Assembly: GCA_905233915.1 (NCBI GenBank)
Contig: CAJOFM010000004.1
Span: 186,001 to 250,000 of the forward strand
From: an uncultured Muribaculaceae bacterium
GTDB taxonomy: Bacteria > Bacteroidota > Bacteroidia > Bacteroidales > Muribaculaceae
Direction: 5' to 3'
DNA length: 64,000 nt
Part shown: one piece after another, positions 17,166 through 25,002 of the stretch
Position numbering within the stretch: position 1 is the first letter of the stretch
Layout of the letters: every line of letters begins with the position of its first letter
The notes under the pieces: model-generated
What the model saw: the letters and a program-made list of their open reading frames with translations, nothing else
Database searches by the model: none
Told to the model about the DNA's origin: nothing
Program-made: the position numbers and the translations under genes

Positions 17166-17242
17166 GTGCAAAATTCCGATTAAGCGAGAACAATGAAAAC
17201 AAGTTTTCATTGTCGAGCGTGAGGAATTTATCCAACCCGAAC

Positions 17243-17276
17243 ACAGTGCAAGAAAAAGCTTTTTTTCTTGCACTGT
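17243..17276. repeat. Perfect 15-base palindromic hairpin in a divergent spacer
   Basis: The arms 17243-17257 and 17262-17276 (ACAGTGCAAGAAAAA and its complement) pair without mismatch around a GCTT loop. It lies upstream of both flanking divergent genes, about 80 bases above the DUF285 promoter box, where no transcript is expected to end. It may be a terminator for an unseen RNA or an operator. Confidence 0.6.
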
Positions 17277-17317
17277 TGAGACGCAGCCTATCTTCGGCAC
17301 CAACCCCTGCGGGGCCA

Positions 17318-17353
17318 ACGCTAATTACGCTAATTTTACAAATTACGCTAATT
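17318..17353. repeat. Nonamer array ACGCTAATT
   Basis: Four units of 9 bases, three of them exact ACGCTAATT and one diverged (TTACAAATT). Related words (ATTAGCG, AAATTCGCG) recur just downstream at 17364-17399 and in spacers near 31170-31200 and 59560-59620. Confidence 0.65.
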
Positions 17354-17409
17354 AAATAATATCATTAGCGAAAATCAGTTGAATTAGCGAAATTCGCGTT
17401 TTAGAAAAG

Positions 17410-17441
17410 AGACTAAAGGCTAAAATCTAATCTCTAAAATC
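17410..17441. repeat. Heptamer array CTAAA-type upstream of a promoter
   Basis: Units GACTAAA, GGCTAAA, ATCTAAT, CTCTAAA succeed one another with period 7. Unlike the other heptamer arrays this one does not follow a stop codon; it ends a few bases before the TACCTTTG box of the next gene. Confidence 0.6.
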
Positions 17442-17448
17442 TTTTTAC

Positions 17449-17456
17449 TACCTTTG
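17449..17456 (+). promoter_or_regulatory. -7 promoter box of the Cys-rich small protein gene
   Basis: TACCTTTG matches TAnnTTTG, 43 bases before the ATG at 17499. Confidence 0.65.
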
Positions 17457-17498
17457 CAGTATAATATCACACATTATATATAATAAAACAACACGACA

Positions 17499-17897
17499 AT
17501 GGAACTGAATGAAACGATGAGCGGAATGCCGCGGCGGGAACGCGCGGTGATGTATAAGCGCGACCATAACTGCTGCCAGGCTGTGCTGCTGGCATTTGCG
17601 CCCGAATTGGGTATTCCTGAGGAGAAACTGCTGGCAATGGGTGCCTGCTTTGGCAGCGGCATGGGCAGTATGGAGGAAACCTGCGGCGCCTTGTGCGGCG
17701 CACAGATGGCACAGGGTTTGTTGAAATTTGATAACCGCCGCATGAATCCCCAGGCCAGCCAGTTGAGGACACTGTTTGAACAACGGTGCGGTGCCACCCG
17801 CTGCAAGGACCTGAAGGGCGTGGGCACAGGCCGTGTGTTGTGCTCGTGTGAGGACTGCGTGCGCCATGCCGTAGAGAGCCTGGAGGAAATGCTTTAG
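17499..17897 (+). CDS. C_GCAxxG_C_C family Cys-rich protein
   Basis: The 132-residue protein matches the C_GCAxxG_C_C family of small, Cys-rich, probably redox-active or metal-binding cytosolic proteins. Visible are CCQAVLLAFAPELGI at residues 25-39, GACFGSGMGSMEETCGALCGA at about 48-68 with Cys 50, 62 and 66, and a C-terminal cluster ATRCKDLKG...CSCEDCVRHAVE. Members frequently stand near oxidoreductases, but here the gene is alone, with its own promoter, about 130 bases before mreB. It contains no signal peptide and no membrane segment. The function of the family is not established. Confidence 0.8.
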   Translation: MELNETMSGMPRRERAVMYKRDHNCCQAVLLAFAPELGIPEEKLLAMGACFGSGMGSMEETCGALCGAQMAQGLLKFDNRRMNPQASQLRTLFEQRCGATRCKDLKGVGTGRVLCSCEDCVRHAVESLEEML

Positions 17898-17954
17898 TTT
17901 CAAATCTCACTAAAAACTACATTAAATCATAGCGGTTAATTAAACGGATTTAAG

Positions 17955-17962
17955 TATCTTTG
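17955..17962 (+). promoter_or_regulatory. -7 promoter box of the mreB operon
   Basis: TATCTTTG, exact consensus, about 70 bases before the mreB ATG (18031). Confidence 0.7.
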
Positions 17963-18030
17963 CAGTCCAATTTAAACGAGATTATTTATTAAGCATATAT
18001 AACTAACTATCTAACATACAGATAACAATC

Positions 18031-19053
18031 ATGGGATGGTTTTCATTTACTCAAGAAATCGCTGTCGATTTAGGAACAGCCAACACCATTATCATCCATA
18101 ACGACCGCATCGTCATCGACGAGCCGTCGGTAGTGGCCCTCGATTCCAAGACCAACAAGCCCATCGCCGTGGGTGAACGCGCCCGCGAGATGCACGGCAA
18201 GGTGCATGAGGGCATCCGCACCGTGCGCCCCTTGAGCGACGGTGTTATCGCCGACTTCAACGCCGCCGAGCACATGATCCGCGGCATGATCAAGAAAGTG
18301 AGCGCCAAGAACCACTGGTTCTCGCCCTCGCTGCGCATGGTCGTGTGTGTCCCCTCGGGTTCGACCGAGGTTGAGATCCGTGCCGTCCGCGACTCGAGTG
18401 AACATGCCGGTGGCCGTGACGTGTATATGATTTATGAGCCCATGGCTGCTGCACTGGGTATTGGCCTTGACGTGCTGGCTCCCGAGGGTAACATGATTGT
18501 TGACATCGGTGGCGGTACTACCGAGATTGCCGTGATTTCGTTGGGTGGTATCGTGAGCAACAAGAGCATCCGCACCGCAGGCGACGACCTCACCGAGGAT
18601 ATCCAGGAGCACATGCGCCGTGCCCACAACGTACGCGTGGGTGAGCGCACCGCCGAGGCTATCAAGATCAACGTGGGCTCTGCCCTGCCCGACCTGGGCG
18701 CCGAGGCTCCCGAGGACTTCATCATCCATGGCCCCAACCAGGTCAACTCGCTGCCCCTTGAGGTGCCCGTGACCTATCAGGAGGTGTGCCACTGCATCGA
18801 GAAATCCATCTCCAAGATTGAGGCTGCCGTGCTAAGCGCGCTGGAGCAGACTCCCCCCGAGTTGTATCAGGACATCGTTCACAACGGTATCTTCCTGACC
18901 GGTGGCGGCGCCCTGCTGCGTGGCCTTGACAAGCGCTTGACCGACAAGATCGGCATTGAGTTCCATGTGGCCGAGGATCCCTTGCACGCCGTTGCCAAGG
19001 GTACCGGTATCGCACTGAAGAACATCAAGCACTTCAAGTTCCTCATGCGTTGA
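18031..19053 (+). CDS. mreB: Rod shape-determining protein MreB
   Basis: The 340-residue protein is a full-length MreB, the bacterial actin that forms membrane-bound filaments and guides the elongation machinery. It shows the N-terminal membrane-binding stretch (MGWFSFTQEI), the phosphate-1 motif DLGTANTIIIH at 13-23, phosphate-2 IVDIGGGTTEIAVISLG and the adenosine motif FLTGGGALLRGLDKRL. It opens the gene order mreB-mreC-mreD-mrdA-rodA, the standard elongasome operon. Its promoter lies at 17955-17962. The spacer to mreC carries a heptamer array in both orientations. No odd residues are seen. Confidence 0.97.
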   Translation: MGWFSFTQEIAVDLGTANTIIIHNDRIVIDEPSVVALDSKTNKPIAVGERAREMHGKVHEGIRTVRPLSDGVIADFNAAEHMIRGMIKKVSAKNHWFSPSLRMVVCVPSGSTEVEIRAVRDSSEHAGGRDVYMIYEPMAAALGIGLDVLAPEGNMIVDIGGGTTEIAVISLGGIVSNKSIRTAGDDLTEDIQEHMRRAHNVRVGERTAEAIKINVGSALPDLGAEAPEDFIIHGPNQVNSLPLEVPVTYQEVCHCIEKSISKIEAAVLSALEQTPPELYQDIVHNGIFLTGGGALLRGLDKRLTDKIGIEFHVAEDPLHAVAKGTGIALKNIKHFKFLMR

Positions 19054-19055
19054 TT

Positions 19056-19136
19056 GAGGCTCTAGACTTTAGGTGTTAGGCTTTAGGCAACCACCCTAAA
19101 ACCTTAAGCCTGAAGCCCAAGACCTAAAGCCTATAA
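19056..19136 (+). repeat. Heptamer array between mreB and mreC, two orientations
   Basis: The first half reads in units ending TTAG (GCTCTAG, ACTTTAG, GTGTTAG, GCTTTAG) with period 7, beginning at the mreB stop; the second half has complementary words (CCTAAAA, CCTTAAG, CCTGAAG, CCTAAAG). The two halves can fold on each other into a long imperfect hairpin. Confidence 0.7.
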
Positions 19137-19138
19137 GC

Positions 19139-20167
19139 ATGAACAATCTGCTCAATTTTTTCATCAAGCACAGTGCGTGGTTCATTTTCGCAATCTATGT
19201 GATTTTGAGCCTCGTGCTGCTGTTTAAGGATAACCCTTACCAGCAGAGCGTCTATCTGACCTCGGCCAACTCGGTGAGTGCCGCGGTCTATAAGGCGTTC
19301 AACGGCGTCACGTCCTATTTTCACCTGCGTGACATCAACGAGAGTCTGCAGGAACGCAACGCCGCACTGGAGATGGAACTGATTGAGCTGCGCAACCAGA
19401 TGACCGACATGGCCCTGCTCTCGCCCGACACCCTGCGTCAACCGGCGTTGAAGCAGTATTCATTTGTCATGGCACATGTGATCAGCAACAGCATCGCCCA
19501 ACCCAACAACTACATCACCATCAACCGCGGCCACATGGACGGCGTAGCCCCCGAGATGGGCGTGATTGACCAGAACGGCGTGGTGGGTATCGTCAATGTG
19601 GTGGGACCGCATGCTTCACGCGTCATCTCGTTGCTCAATCCCCACATGAGGCTCTCGTGCAAGCTGCAACGCAGCGGCTTCTACGGCAGCCTGGTGTGGG
19701 ATGGCAAGAGTCCGCGCTATGCTGTGCTCGAGGAGTTGCCCAAGCACATCACCTACCACAAGGGCGACACCATCGTCACCAGCGGCTACTCGGCAGTGTT
19801 CCCCGAGGGCATCATCGTGGGAACGGTCGAGGGCTTGGCACGTGACTTGAGCGACAGTTTCGTGTCGCTGCGCATCAAGTTGACCACCAACTTCAGCCAA
19901 CTGAGCAGTGTGCGCGTCATCACCAACAGCATGAAGGAGCAGATTGAGGCCCTGCGCCGGGCCGAGCAAGGCATCGATACCGCGGCCAACGTCCAGACGC
20001 GTCCGGAGCTCAAGCCTGAAATTATCGATGTGGTGCCCGAGCAGGCAAAGAAGGGTAAGGCCGAGAAACCTGAGAAACCCGTCAAGCCAACATCGGCAGA
20101 ACAGCCCTCACCGGCACCCGCGGCAGTAGAACCCACAACCCCTGAACCCACCGAAGACCAGCCATGA
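19139..20167 (+). CDS. mreC: Rod shape-determining protein MreC
   Basis: The 342-residue protein has one N-terminal membrane helix (about residues 10-28, SAWFIFAIYVILSLVLLF), a short coiled coil at about 60-85 (ESLQERNAALEMELIELRNQM) and the two beta-domains of MreC (GHMDGVAPEMGVIDQNGVVGIVNVVG; KGDTIVTSGYSAVFPEGIIVGTVE). MreC is the periplasmic scaffold of the elongasome that contacts PBP2 and MreD. The last 70 residues are a Lys/Pro/Glu-rich tail, longer than in enterobacterial MreC and probably disordered. It overlaps mreD by 4 bases, so the two are translationally coupled. The start codon follows a heptamer array. Confidence 0.95.
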   Translation: MNNLLNFFIKHSAWFIFAIYVILSLVLLFKDNPYQQSVYLTSANSVSAAVYKAFNGVTSYFHLRDINESLQERNAALEMELIELRNQMTDMALLSPDTLRQPALKQYSFVMAHVISNSIAQPNNYITINRGHMDGVAPEMGVIDQNGVVGIVNVVGPHASRVISLLNPHMRLSCKLQRSGFYGSLVWDGKSPRYAVLEELPKHITYHKGDTIVTSGYSAVFPEGIIVGTVEGLARDLSDSFVSLRIKLTTNFSQLSSVRVITNSMKEQIEALRRAEQGIDTAANVQTRPELKPEIIDVVPEQAKKGKAEKPEKPVKPTSAEQPSPAPAAVEPTTPEPTEDQP

Positions 20168-20682
20168 CCAAGACCGTGATACAATTCATAGCCCTATTCC
20201 TGGCACTGGTGGTGCTGCAGCTGGTGTGCAACAAGATCGTGTTGTTCAACATTGCCATGCCCGTGGTGTTCATCTACCTCATCCTCAGGCTTCCCGTCAA
20301 CCTGCATGGCGGCTGGGTGCTCACTATCGCCTTCTTCACGGGGCTGATTATGGACATCTTCAGCAACACGCCTGGCATGAACTCCCTGGCCTGCACCATC
20401 ATGGCTGCGCTGCGCCGCCCCGTGTTCAACCTGTTTGTCTCACGGGAGAACGACATGAACATCCCCATCCCGTCGGTGGACTCGATGGGTGTGGGCGACT
20501 ATTTCAAGTACATGGCCACGCTGGTGACAATCTACTGCGCACTCATTTTCCTCATCCAGGCATTCTCGCTGCACAACATCGGCCTCACGCTGGCGCGTAT
20601 CGCCGGCAGCAGCCTGTTGTCAATCATCATCATCTTCGGGTTGGACAGTTTAGTGAGCACTCACCGTGAGAAAAGACTATAA
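20164..20682 (+). CDS. mreD: Rod shape-determining protein MreD
   Basis: The 172-residue protein is almost wholly hydrophobic with five or six membrane helices, as in MreD, the integral membrane partner of MreC. Motifs seen include IALFLALVVLQLVCNKIVLF at the start, LILRLPVNLHGGWVLTIAFFTGLIMDIFSNTPGMNSLACT, and a final IIIIFGLDSL. Position between mreC and the PBP2 gene supports the call strongly, since MreD sequences are poorly conserved. Its start overlaps mreC by four bases, and its last 17 bases overlap the GTG start of mrdA. Confidence 0.93.
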   Translation: MTKTVIQFIALFLALVVLQLVCNKIVLFNIAMPVVFIYLILRLPVNLHGGWVLTIAFFTGLIMDIFSNTPGMNSLACTIMAALRRPVFNLFVSRENDMNIPIPSVDSMGVGDYFKYMATLVTIYCALIFLIQAFSLHNIGLTLARIAGSSLLSIIIIFGLDSLVSTHREKRL

Positions 20683-22588
20683 CCTCGAGAAGCGCAAGCT
20701 GGTCATCGGCGGCTTTATCGTTGCGATTGTGCTCATCTACATCGCCCGCCTGGTGCAGTTGCAGGTGCTGGACAGCACCTACAAGGCCCATGCCGACAAT
20801 AATGCCTTCATGGAGAAGGTCATCTATCCGTCCCGCGGCCTCATCTATGACCGCAACGACTCGCTTGTGGTGTATAACGCGCCCGAGTATGACCTGATGA
20901 TGATTCCCAAGGACGTACTTCCATTTGACACCATCGACTTCTGCAACACGCTGCAAATCAGTCGTGAAGAATTTGAACATCGGTTAGAGGAGATGAAAAA
21001 AGGCCGCAGCTACTCGGCCTTTACCCAACAGGTGTTCATGAACCATCTCACACCCGAGGATTACGGGCGGTTGCAGGAAAAACTGTACCGTTTCCCGGGT
21101 TTCTTCGTCGTGCAGCGCATCCTGCGCCAATACAACTATCCCGTTGCCGCCAATGTGCTGGGCGACATCCGCGAGGTCAATGCGCGCGACATCGAGAACG
21201 ATGCCTACTACCGCCCCGGCGACTACACGGGCGACTTGGGCATCGAGAAGAGTTACGAGGCCTGGCTGCGCGGAGTGAAAGGCAAGGAAATCCTCATCCG
21301 TGACGCGACAGGCAAAATCAAGGGCCGCTACAACGACGGTGCCGATGATGTGGCTCCTGTGGCGGGCAACAACCTGAAATTGAGCATCGACATCGGGTTG
21401 CAGGCTTATGGCGAAATGCTCATGCAGGGCAAGGTGGGTGCCATCGTGTGCATCGAGCCCAAGACCGGCGAGATTCTGGCCCTGGTGTCCAGCCCGACTT
21501 ATGACCCCGCACTGCTCATGGGTAAGGACCGCGGCAAGAATTACCGTGACCTGGTCAATAATCGGCTCAAGCCGCTGTATGACCGCTCCATCATGGCGGC
21601 CTATCCTCCCGGCTCGACCTTCAAACCCAGTCAGGGCCTGATTTTCCTTGACGAGGGCATCATCACCACGAGCACCGCATTCCCCTGCCACCGCGGCTAC
21701 ATCAATGCCGGCTTGCGTGTGGGTTGCCACGGCCACGGCTCCCCCATTGCATTGAAACCGGCCTTGCAGACGTCCTGCAACGCTTACTTCTGCTGGGGCT
21801 TCAAATACATGATGGACAAGCGCAGCAAGTACGGCTCGACAGGCAAGGCGTTCGAGGTGTGGAAAAACCACATGGTGTCGATGGGTTATGGCTACAAACT
21901 GGGCATCGACATGCCTGGCGAGAGCCGCGGCTTTATTCCCAACACGGCATTCTATAACAAAATCTACGGTGAGGGCCGCTGGGTGGGACAGACCATCATC
22001 AGCGACGCCATCGGCCAGGGCGAAATCCTTGCCACGCCGCTGCAAATCGCCAACCTGAGTGCTACCATCGCCAACCGTGGCTACTACATCACGCCCCATG
22101 TGGTGAAGAACATCGAGGGTGTGGGTGTGCTCAAGAAGAACCTCGAGCGGCATGATACCGATATCGACAAGCGCTACTACAACGACATTGTCGAGGGTAT
22201 GCGCATGGCCGTGCTGGGTGGCACCTGCACCCGCGCCAACATTCCAGGCCTCGACGTGTGCGGCAAGACGGGAACGGCACAAAACCCGCATGGCCGTGAC
22301 CACTCGGTGTTCATGGGCTTTGCTCCGATGAACGACCCCAAAATCGCCGTGTGCGTGTATGTCGAGAACGCAGGTTTCGGCGCAGCATTCGGTGTGCCCA
22401 TCGGCGCGTTGATGATACAGCGCTACCTGCGTGGCAACTCTCCTGGCTTGCAGGCCCAAGGCCGCGCGATGGCCAGCCGTCACACCATCTCCTATCCCAA
22501 GGCGAAGAAAACCGCTACCGGCAACCAGGCCGCCAACAATAAGACCAAACCCTCAAAACCCGTCACGAGCGATGGAAGTAAGGAATGA
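20666..22588 (+). CDS. mrdA: Penicillin-binding protein 2 (elongasome transpeptidase)
   Basis: The 640-residue protein begins at a GTG at 20666 inside the end of mreD. It has a single N-terminal membrane anchor (about residues 11-32), a dimerisation domain (YPSRGLIYDRNDSLVVYN onward) and a transpeptidase domain with all three active-site motifs: STFK with Ser317, SCN at 370-372 and KTGT at 534-537. It cross-links peptidoglycan during cell elongation and partners the RodA glycosyltransferase encoded next. The C-terminus has a Lys/Thr/Pro-rich tail of about 45 residues, which overlaps the rodA start by 17 bases. Length is in the usual PBP2 range. Confidence 0.96.
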   Translation: MRKDYNLEKRKLVIGGFIVAIVLIYIARLVQLQVLDSTYKAHADNNAFMEKVIYPSRGLIYDRNDSLVVYNAPEYDLMMIPKDVLPFDTIDFCNTLQISREEFEHRLEEMKKGRSYSAFTQQVFMNHLTPEDYGRLQEKLYRFPGFFVVQRILRQYNYPVAANVLGDIREVNARDIENDAYYRPGDYTGDLGIEKSYEAWLRGVKGKEILIRDATGKIKGRYNDGADDVAPVAGNNLKLSIDIGLQAYGEMLMQGKVGAIVCIEPKTGEILALVSSPTYDPALLMGKDRGKNYRDLVNNRLKPLYDRSIMAAYPPGSTFKPSQGLIFLDEGIITTSTAFPCHRGYINAGLRVGCHGHGSPIALKPALQTSCNAYFCWGFKYMMDKRSKYGSTGKAFEVWKNHMVSMGYGYKLGIDMPGESRGFIPNTAFYNKIYGEGRWVGQTIISDAIGQGEILATPLQIANLSATIANRGYYITPHVVKNIEGVGVLKKNLERHDTDIDKRYYNDIVEGMRMAVLGGTCTRANIPGLDVCGKTGTAQNPHGRDHSVFMGFAPMNDPKIAVCVYVENAGFGAAFGVPIGALMIQRYLRGNSPGLQAQGRAMASRHTISYPKAKKTATGNQAANNKTKPSKPVTSDGSKE

Positions 22589-24041
22589 AGATGAGAATAC
22601 CAACCTATTGAGGTCGGTGGACTGGTTCACGATCGTCCTGTACCTCATCATGGTCATTGCGGGAGCGGTGAGCATCTATGCCGCCACCTATGACTATGAC
22701 AAGGCGAGCATGTTTGACCTGAGCGAGTTCTCGGGCAAGCAGTTCCTGTGGGCTGGCCTGTCGTTCCTCATCGGCTTCTCGCTGCTGCTCATCGACCGCC
22801 GCATCTACGAGGCCTATGCCTACCCGCTCTATGGGTTCATGATATTCCTCCTGATTGTCACCAGCTTCATCGCACCCGACATCAAGGGGTCGCACTCATG
22901 GCTCGTGCTGGGGCCAGTGAGCCTGCAGCCTGCCGAGTTTGCCAAGACCGCGACAGCATTGGCCCTCGCCAAGTTGTTCAGCACCTACGGATTCCAGCTC
23001 AACGGTTGGCGCAACTATGCTATCGCCATCGGCATCATCTTGATGCCCATCCTGTGCATCATTCTGGAACGCGAGACCGGCACGGCGCTGGTTTACACGG
23101 CGCTCATCTTTGTCCTCTATCGCGAGGGAATGTCGGGCTTTGTGCTGTTTGCAGCCTTGATGGCTGTGGTCTATTTTGTCGTTGTGCTCAAGTTTGCAGC
23201 CATCACGTTCATGGGCATCCCCTTGGGAATGGTCATCGCCTTCATTATGGTAATGGTACTTGTCGTGGGCATGCTGCTCGTGTACTGCCGCTCATGGATT
23301 TTGGGACGCAACGTGTTGCTGGGTTACCTTGCCGCAGGCGCCCTGGCCGTGGGGCTGACGCTTGCCGGAATCCACGTCAACGGCTATGCCTTCTTCCTGC
23401 CGGTCATCATTCTGTCGCTGCTCTACTTGTTATGGGGCATGCTGCATGACGACTTAAAGAAAGTGTTGATTACCGTCTGCTTTGCGGCGGCATCGCTGGT
23501 GTTCATGTTCATGGTGAGCGTTGCTTTCAACAACGTGCTGGAGCCCCATCAGCAGCAACGCATCAAGGTGACGCTGGGCATCGAGGAAGACCTGCGTGGC
23601 GCCGGCTACAATGTCAACCAGAGCAAAATCGCCATCGGCAGCGGCGGCATCACGGGCAAGGGATTCCTTAACGGTACCCAGACTAAGCTCAAATACGTCC
23701 CTGAGCAGCACACCGACTTCATCTTCTGCACCATCGGCGAGGAGCAGGGTTTCATCGGCAGCGTCGCCGTTCTCATCTTGTTCCTGGCACTCATCCTGCG
23801 CATCATGACACTTGCCGAGCGCAACCACTCGACGTTTGCGCGGGTGTATGCTTACTGTGTCGCGTCCTATCTCATCTTCCACCTGGCCATCAACATCGGC
23901 ATGGTCATCGGGTTGTGCCCTGTCATCGGCATACCCCTACCCTTCTTCAGTTACGGCGGTTCCTCGTTGTGGGGTTTCACCTTCCTGCTGTTCATCCTGC
24001 TGCGCATCGATGCCGACCGCGGCAACTACGGCACCTGGTAA
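22572..24041 (+). CDS. rodA: RodA peptidoglycan glycosyltransferase
   Basis: The start is placed at 22572 (MEVRNEDENTNLLRSVDWF), overlapping mrdA; the open frame extends further upstream but only as a shadow of mrdA. The 489-residue product is a SEDS-family polytopic membrane protein with about ten helices, longer than E. coli RodA (370), with the extra length in the central hydrophobic region. Family motifs are visible: KGSHSWLVLGPVSLQPAEFAK near residue 105, GSGGITGKGFLNGTQ, and VPEQHTDFIFCTIGEEQGFIG, followed by GLCPVIGIPLPFFSYGGSSL. It polymerises lipid II into glycan strands with PBP2. It ends the elongation operon. Confidence 0.95.
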   Translation: MEVRNEDENTNLLRSVDWFTIVLYLIMVIAGAVSIYAATYDYDKASMFDLSEFSGKQFLWAGLSFLIGFSLLLIDRRIYEAYAYPLYGFMIFLLIVTSFIAPDIKGSHSWLVLGPVSLQPAEFAKTATALALAKLFSTYGFQLNGWRNYAIAIGIILMPILCIILERETGTALVYTALIFVLYREGMSGFVLFAALMAVVYFVVVLKFAAITFMGIPLGMVIAFIMVMVLVVGMLLVYCRSWILGRNVLLGYLAAGALAVGLTLAGIHVNGYAFFLPVIILSLLYLLWGMLHDDLKKVLITVCFAAASLVFMFMVSVAFNNVLEPHQQQRIKVTLGIEEDLRGAGYNVNQSKIAIGSGGITGKGFLNGTQTKLKYVPEQHTDFIFCTIGEEQGFIGSVAVLILFLALILRIMTLAERNHSTFARVYAYCVASYLIFHLAINIGMVIGLCPVIGIPLPFFSYGGSSLWGFTFLLFILLRIDADRGNYGTW

Positions 24042-24046
24042 CCCAT

Positions 24047-24100
24047 TGTCGTTTCCACAAAATGTTTTTCACTAAAAAATGTCGTTTCCGCATAATGTTT
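24047..24100. repeat. Two-copy 21-base direct repeat after rodA
   Basis: Copies at 24047-24067 and 24080-24100 share TGTCGTTTCC and AATGTTT with two differences, at a period of 33. They fill the short spacer between the convergent ends of rodA and the next minus-strand gene. Confidence 0.65.
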
Positions 24101-24986
24101 AATCTTTGCTGCCAGCCATGAGCAGGGCTACGCAGATGAAGAAATGAATGACCAGATACAAGACAGTGAACAGGACATTGGGGCGCGCATCTGCCCCAAC
24201 TCCCACATCGTGAATTTCCTCGATGATGGGTGGGACGGACTCGACTTGATAGAGCGGGTCATTCACATACTGGGATGAATTTTCCACTGCATTGACATAC
24301 TTGTCATATTTCGCGCGATTGTAGGCAAAGATGCGGCGAAAGGTGTGGCACTGGTTGTCATTGCGGTAATCGGAAAGCTTTTGTCGCAGTTTTGCCTGTG
24401 CATCTTCATCTGCCTCTGCTATCTCATCGGCGCTTTTCCATCGGGTTTTATAGTACACTCTGTCATGAAAAGCCAAATAAACGCCATGGCTATCCCGAAT
24501 CGGAGCCGCAGCGTAGCCTATTAAGGCTACACGTCCACGCCTCGTGTTGTGCTGGCTACCCACATCATAGCCACGGCAATTATCCATCACATCAATTTCC
24601 TGCTCACTCATGATATACTCGGCATCGCCGATGCTCTCGCGGGTGATGGTCTGACAGTGAAGATAGGACGAGGTGGCCCGGTGTACATATTGATCAATAA
24701 CCACAAGCCCGCAGCCAATACTCAGGCCCAAAAAGAGATAAGCCACATAGCGATAGTTGTCTTTCTTAGGTATTGTACTGAGCTGTTTCCTCAAGAGGAA
24801 AACCGTCATCACCACCCATGCTAGACCGACAAAGAAACCCATCGAGCGCCTCTGATACTTTAGGTCGGTACAATTCACGCCCCAACATAGCAGTGCAAAT
24901 AAGGCCACCGACAGCAGTGAGCCCACCGTAACAACCAAGACCCTTTGCCACCCCTGTGACCAATCATGTTTCTTTCTTCCCATCAT
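24099..24986 (-). CDS. Hypothetical four-helix membrane protein paired with an ATPase gene
   Basis: The start is set at 24986 (MMGRKKHDWSQGWQRV), 16 bases after the upstream ATPase stop; a longer frame runs into that gene and is unlikely. The 295-residue protein has three N-terminal membrane helices (VLVVTVGSLLSVALFALLCW, MGFFVGLAWVVMTVFLL, VAYLFLGLSIGCGLVVIDQY), a soluble part of about 150 residues and a C-terminal helix (LFTVLYLVIHFFICVALLMA). The soluble part begins with a region rich in short polar motifs (DVMDNCRGYDVGSQHNTRRG). No family is recognised. It forms a two-gene unit with the ATPase, both more AT-rich than the flanking rodA and secA, which suggests an acquired accessory module. 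A role as membrane effector is possible but unproven. Confidence 0.6.
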   Translation of the reverse strand: MMGRKKHDWSQGWQRVLVVTVGSLLSVALFALLCWGVNCTDLKYQRRSMGFFVGLAWVVMTVFLLRKQLSTIPKKDNYRYVAYLFLGLSIGCGLVVIDQYVHRATSSYLHCQTITRESIGDAEYIMSEQEIDVMDNCRGYDVGSQHNTRRGRVALIGYAAAPIRDSHGVYLAFHDRVYYKTRWKSADEIAEADEDAQAKLRQKLSDYRNDNQCHTFRRIFAYNRAKYDKYVNAVENSSQYVNDPLYQVESVPPIIEEIHDVGVGADARPNVLFTVLYLVIHFFICVALLMAGSKD

Positions 24987-25002
24987 GAAAAAACGAATGA
25001 TA

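Noticed and set aside
20984..22483. 499-codon open frame opposite mrdA
   Set aside because: Antisense mirror of the PBP2 gene, with no family features.
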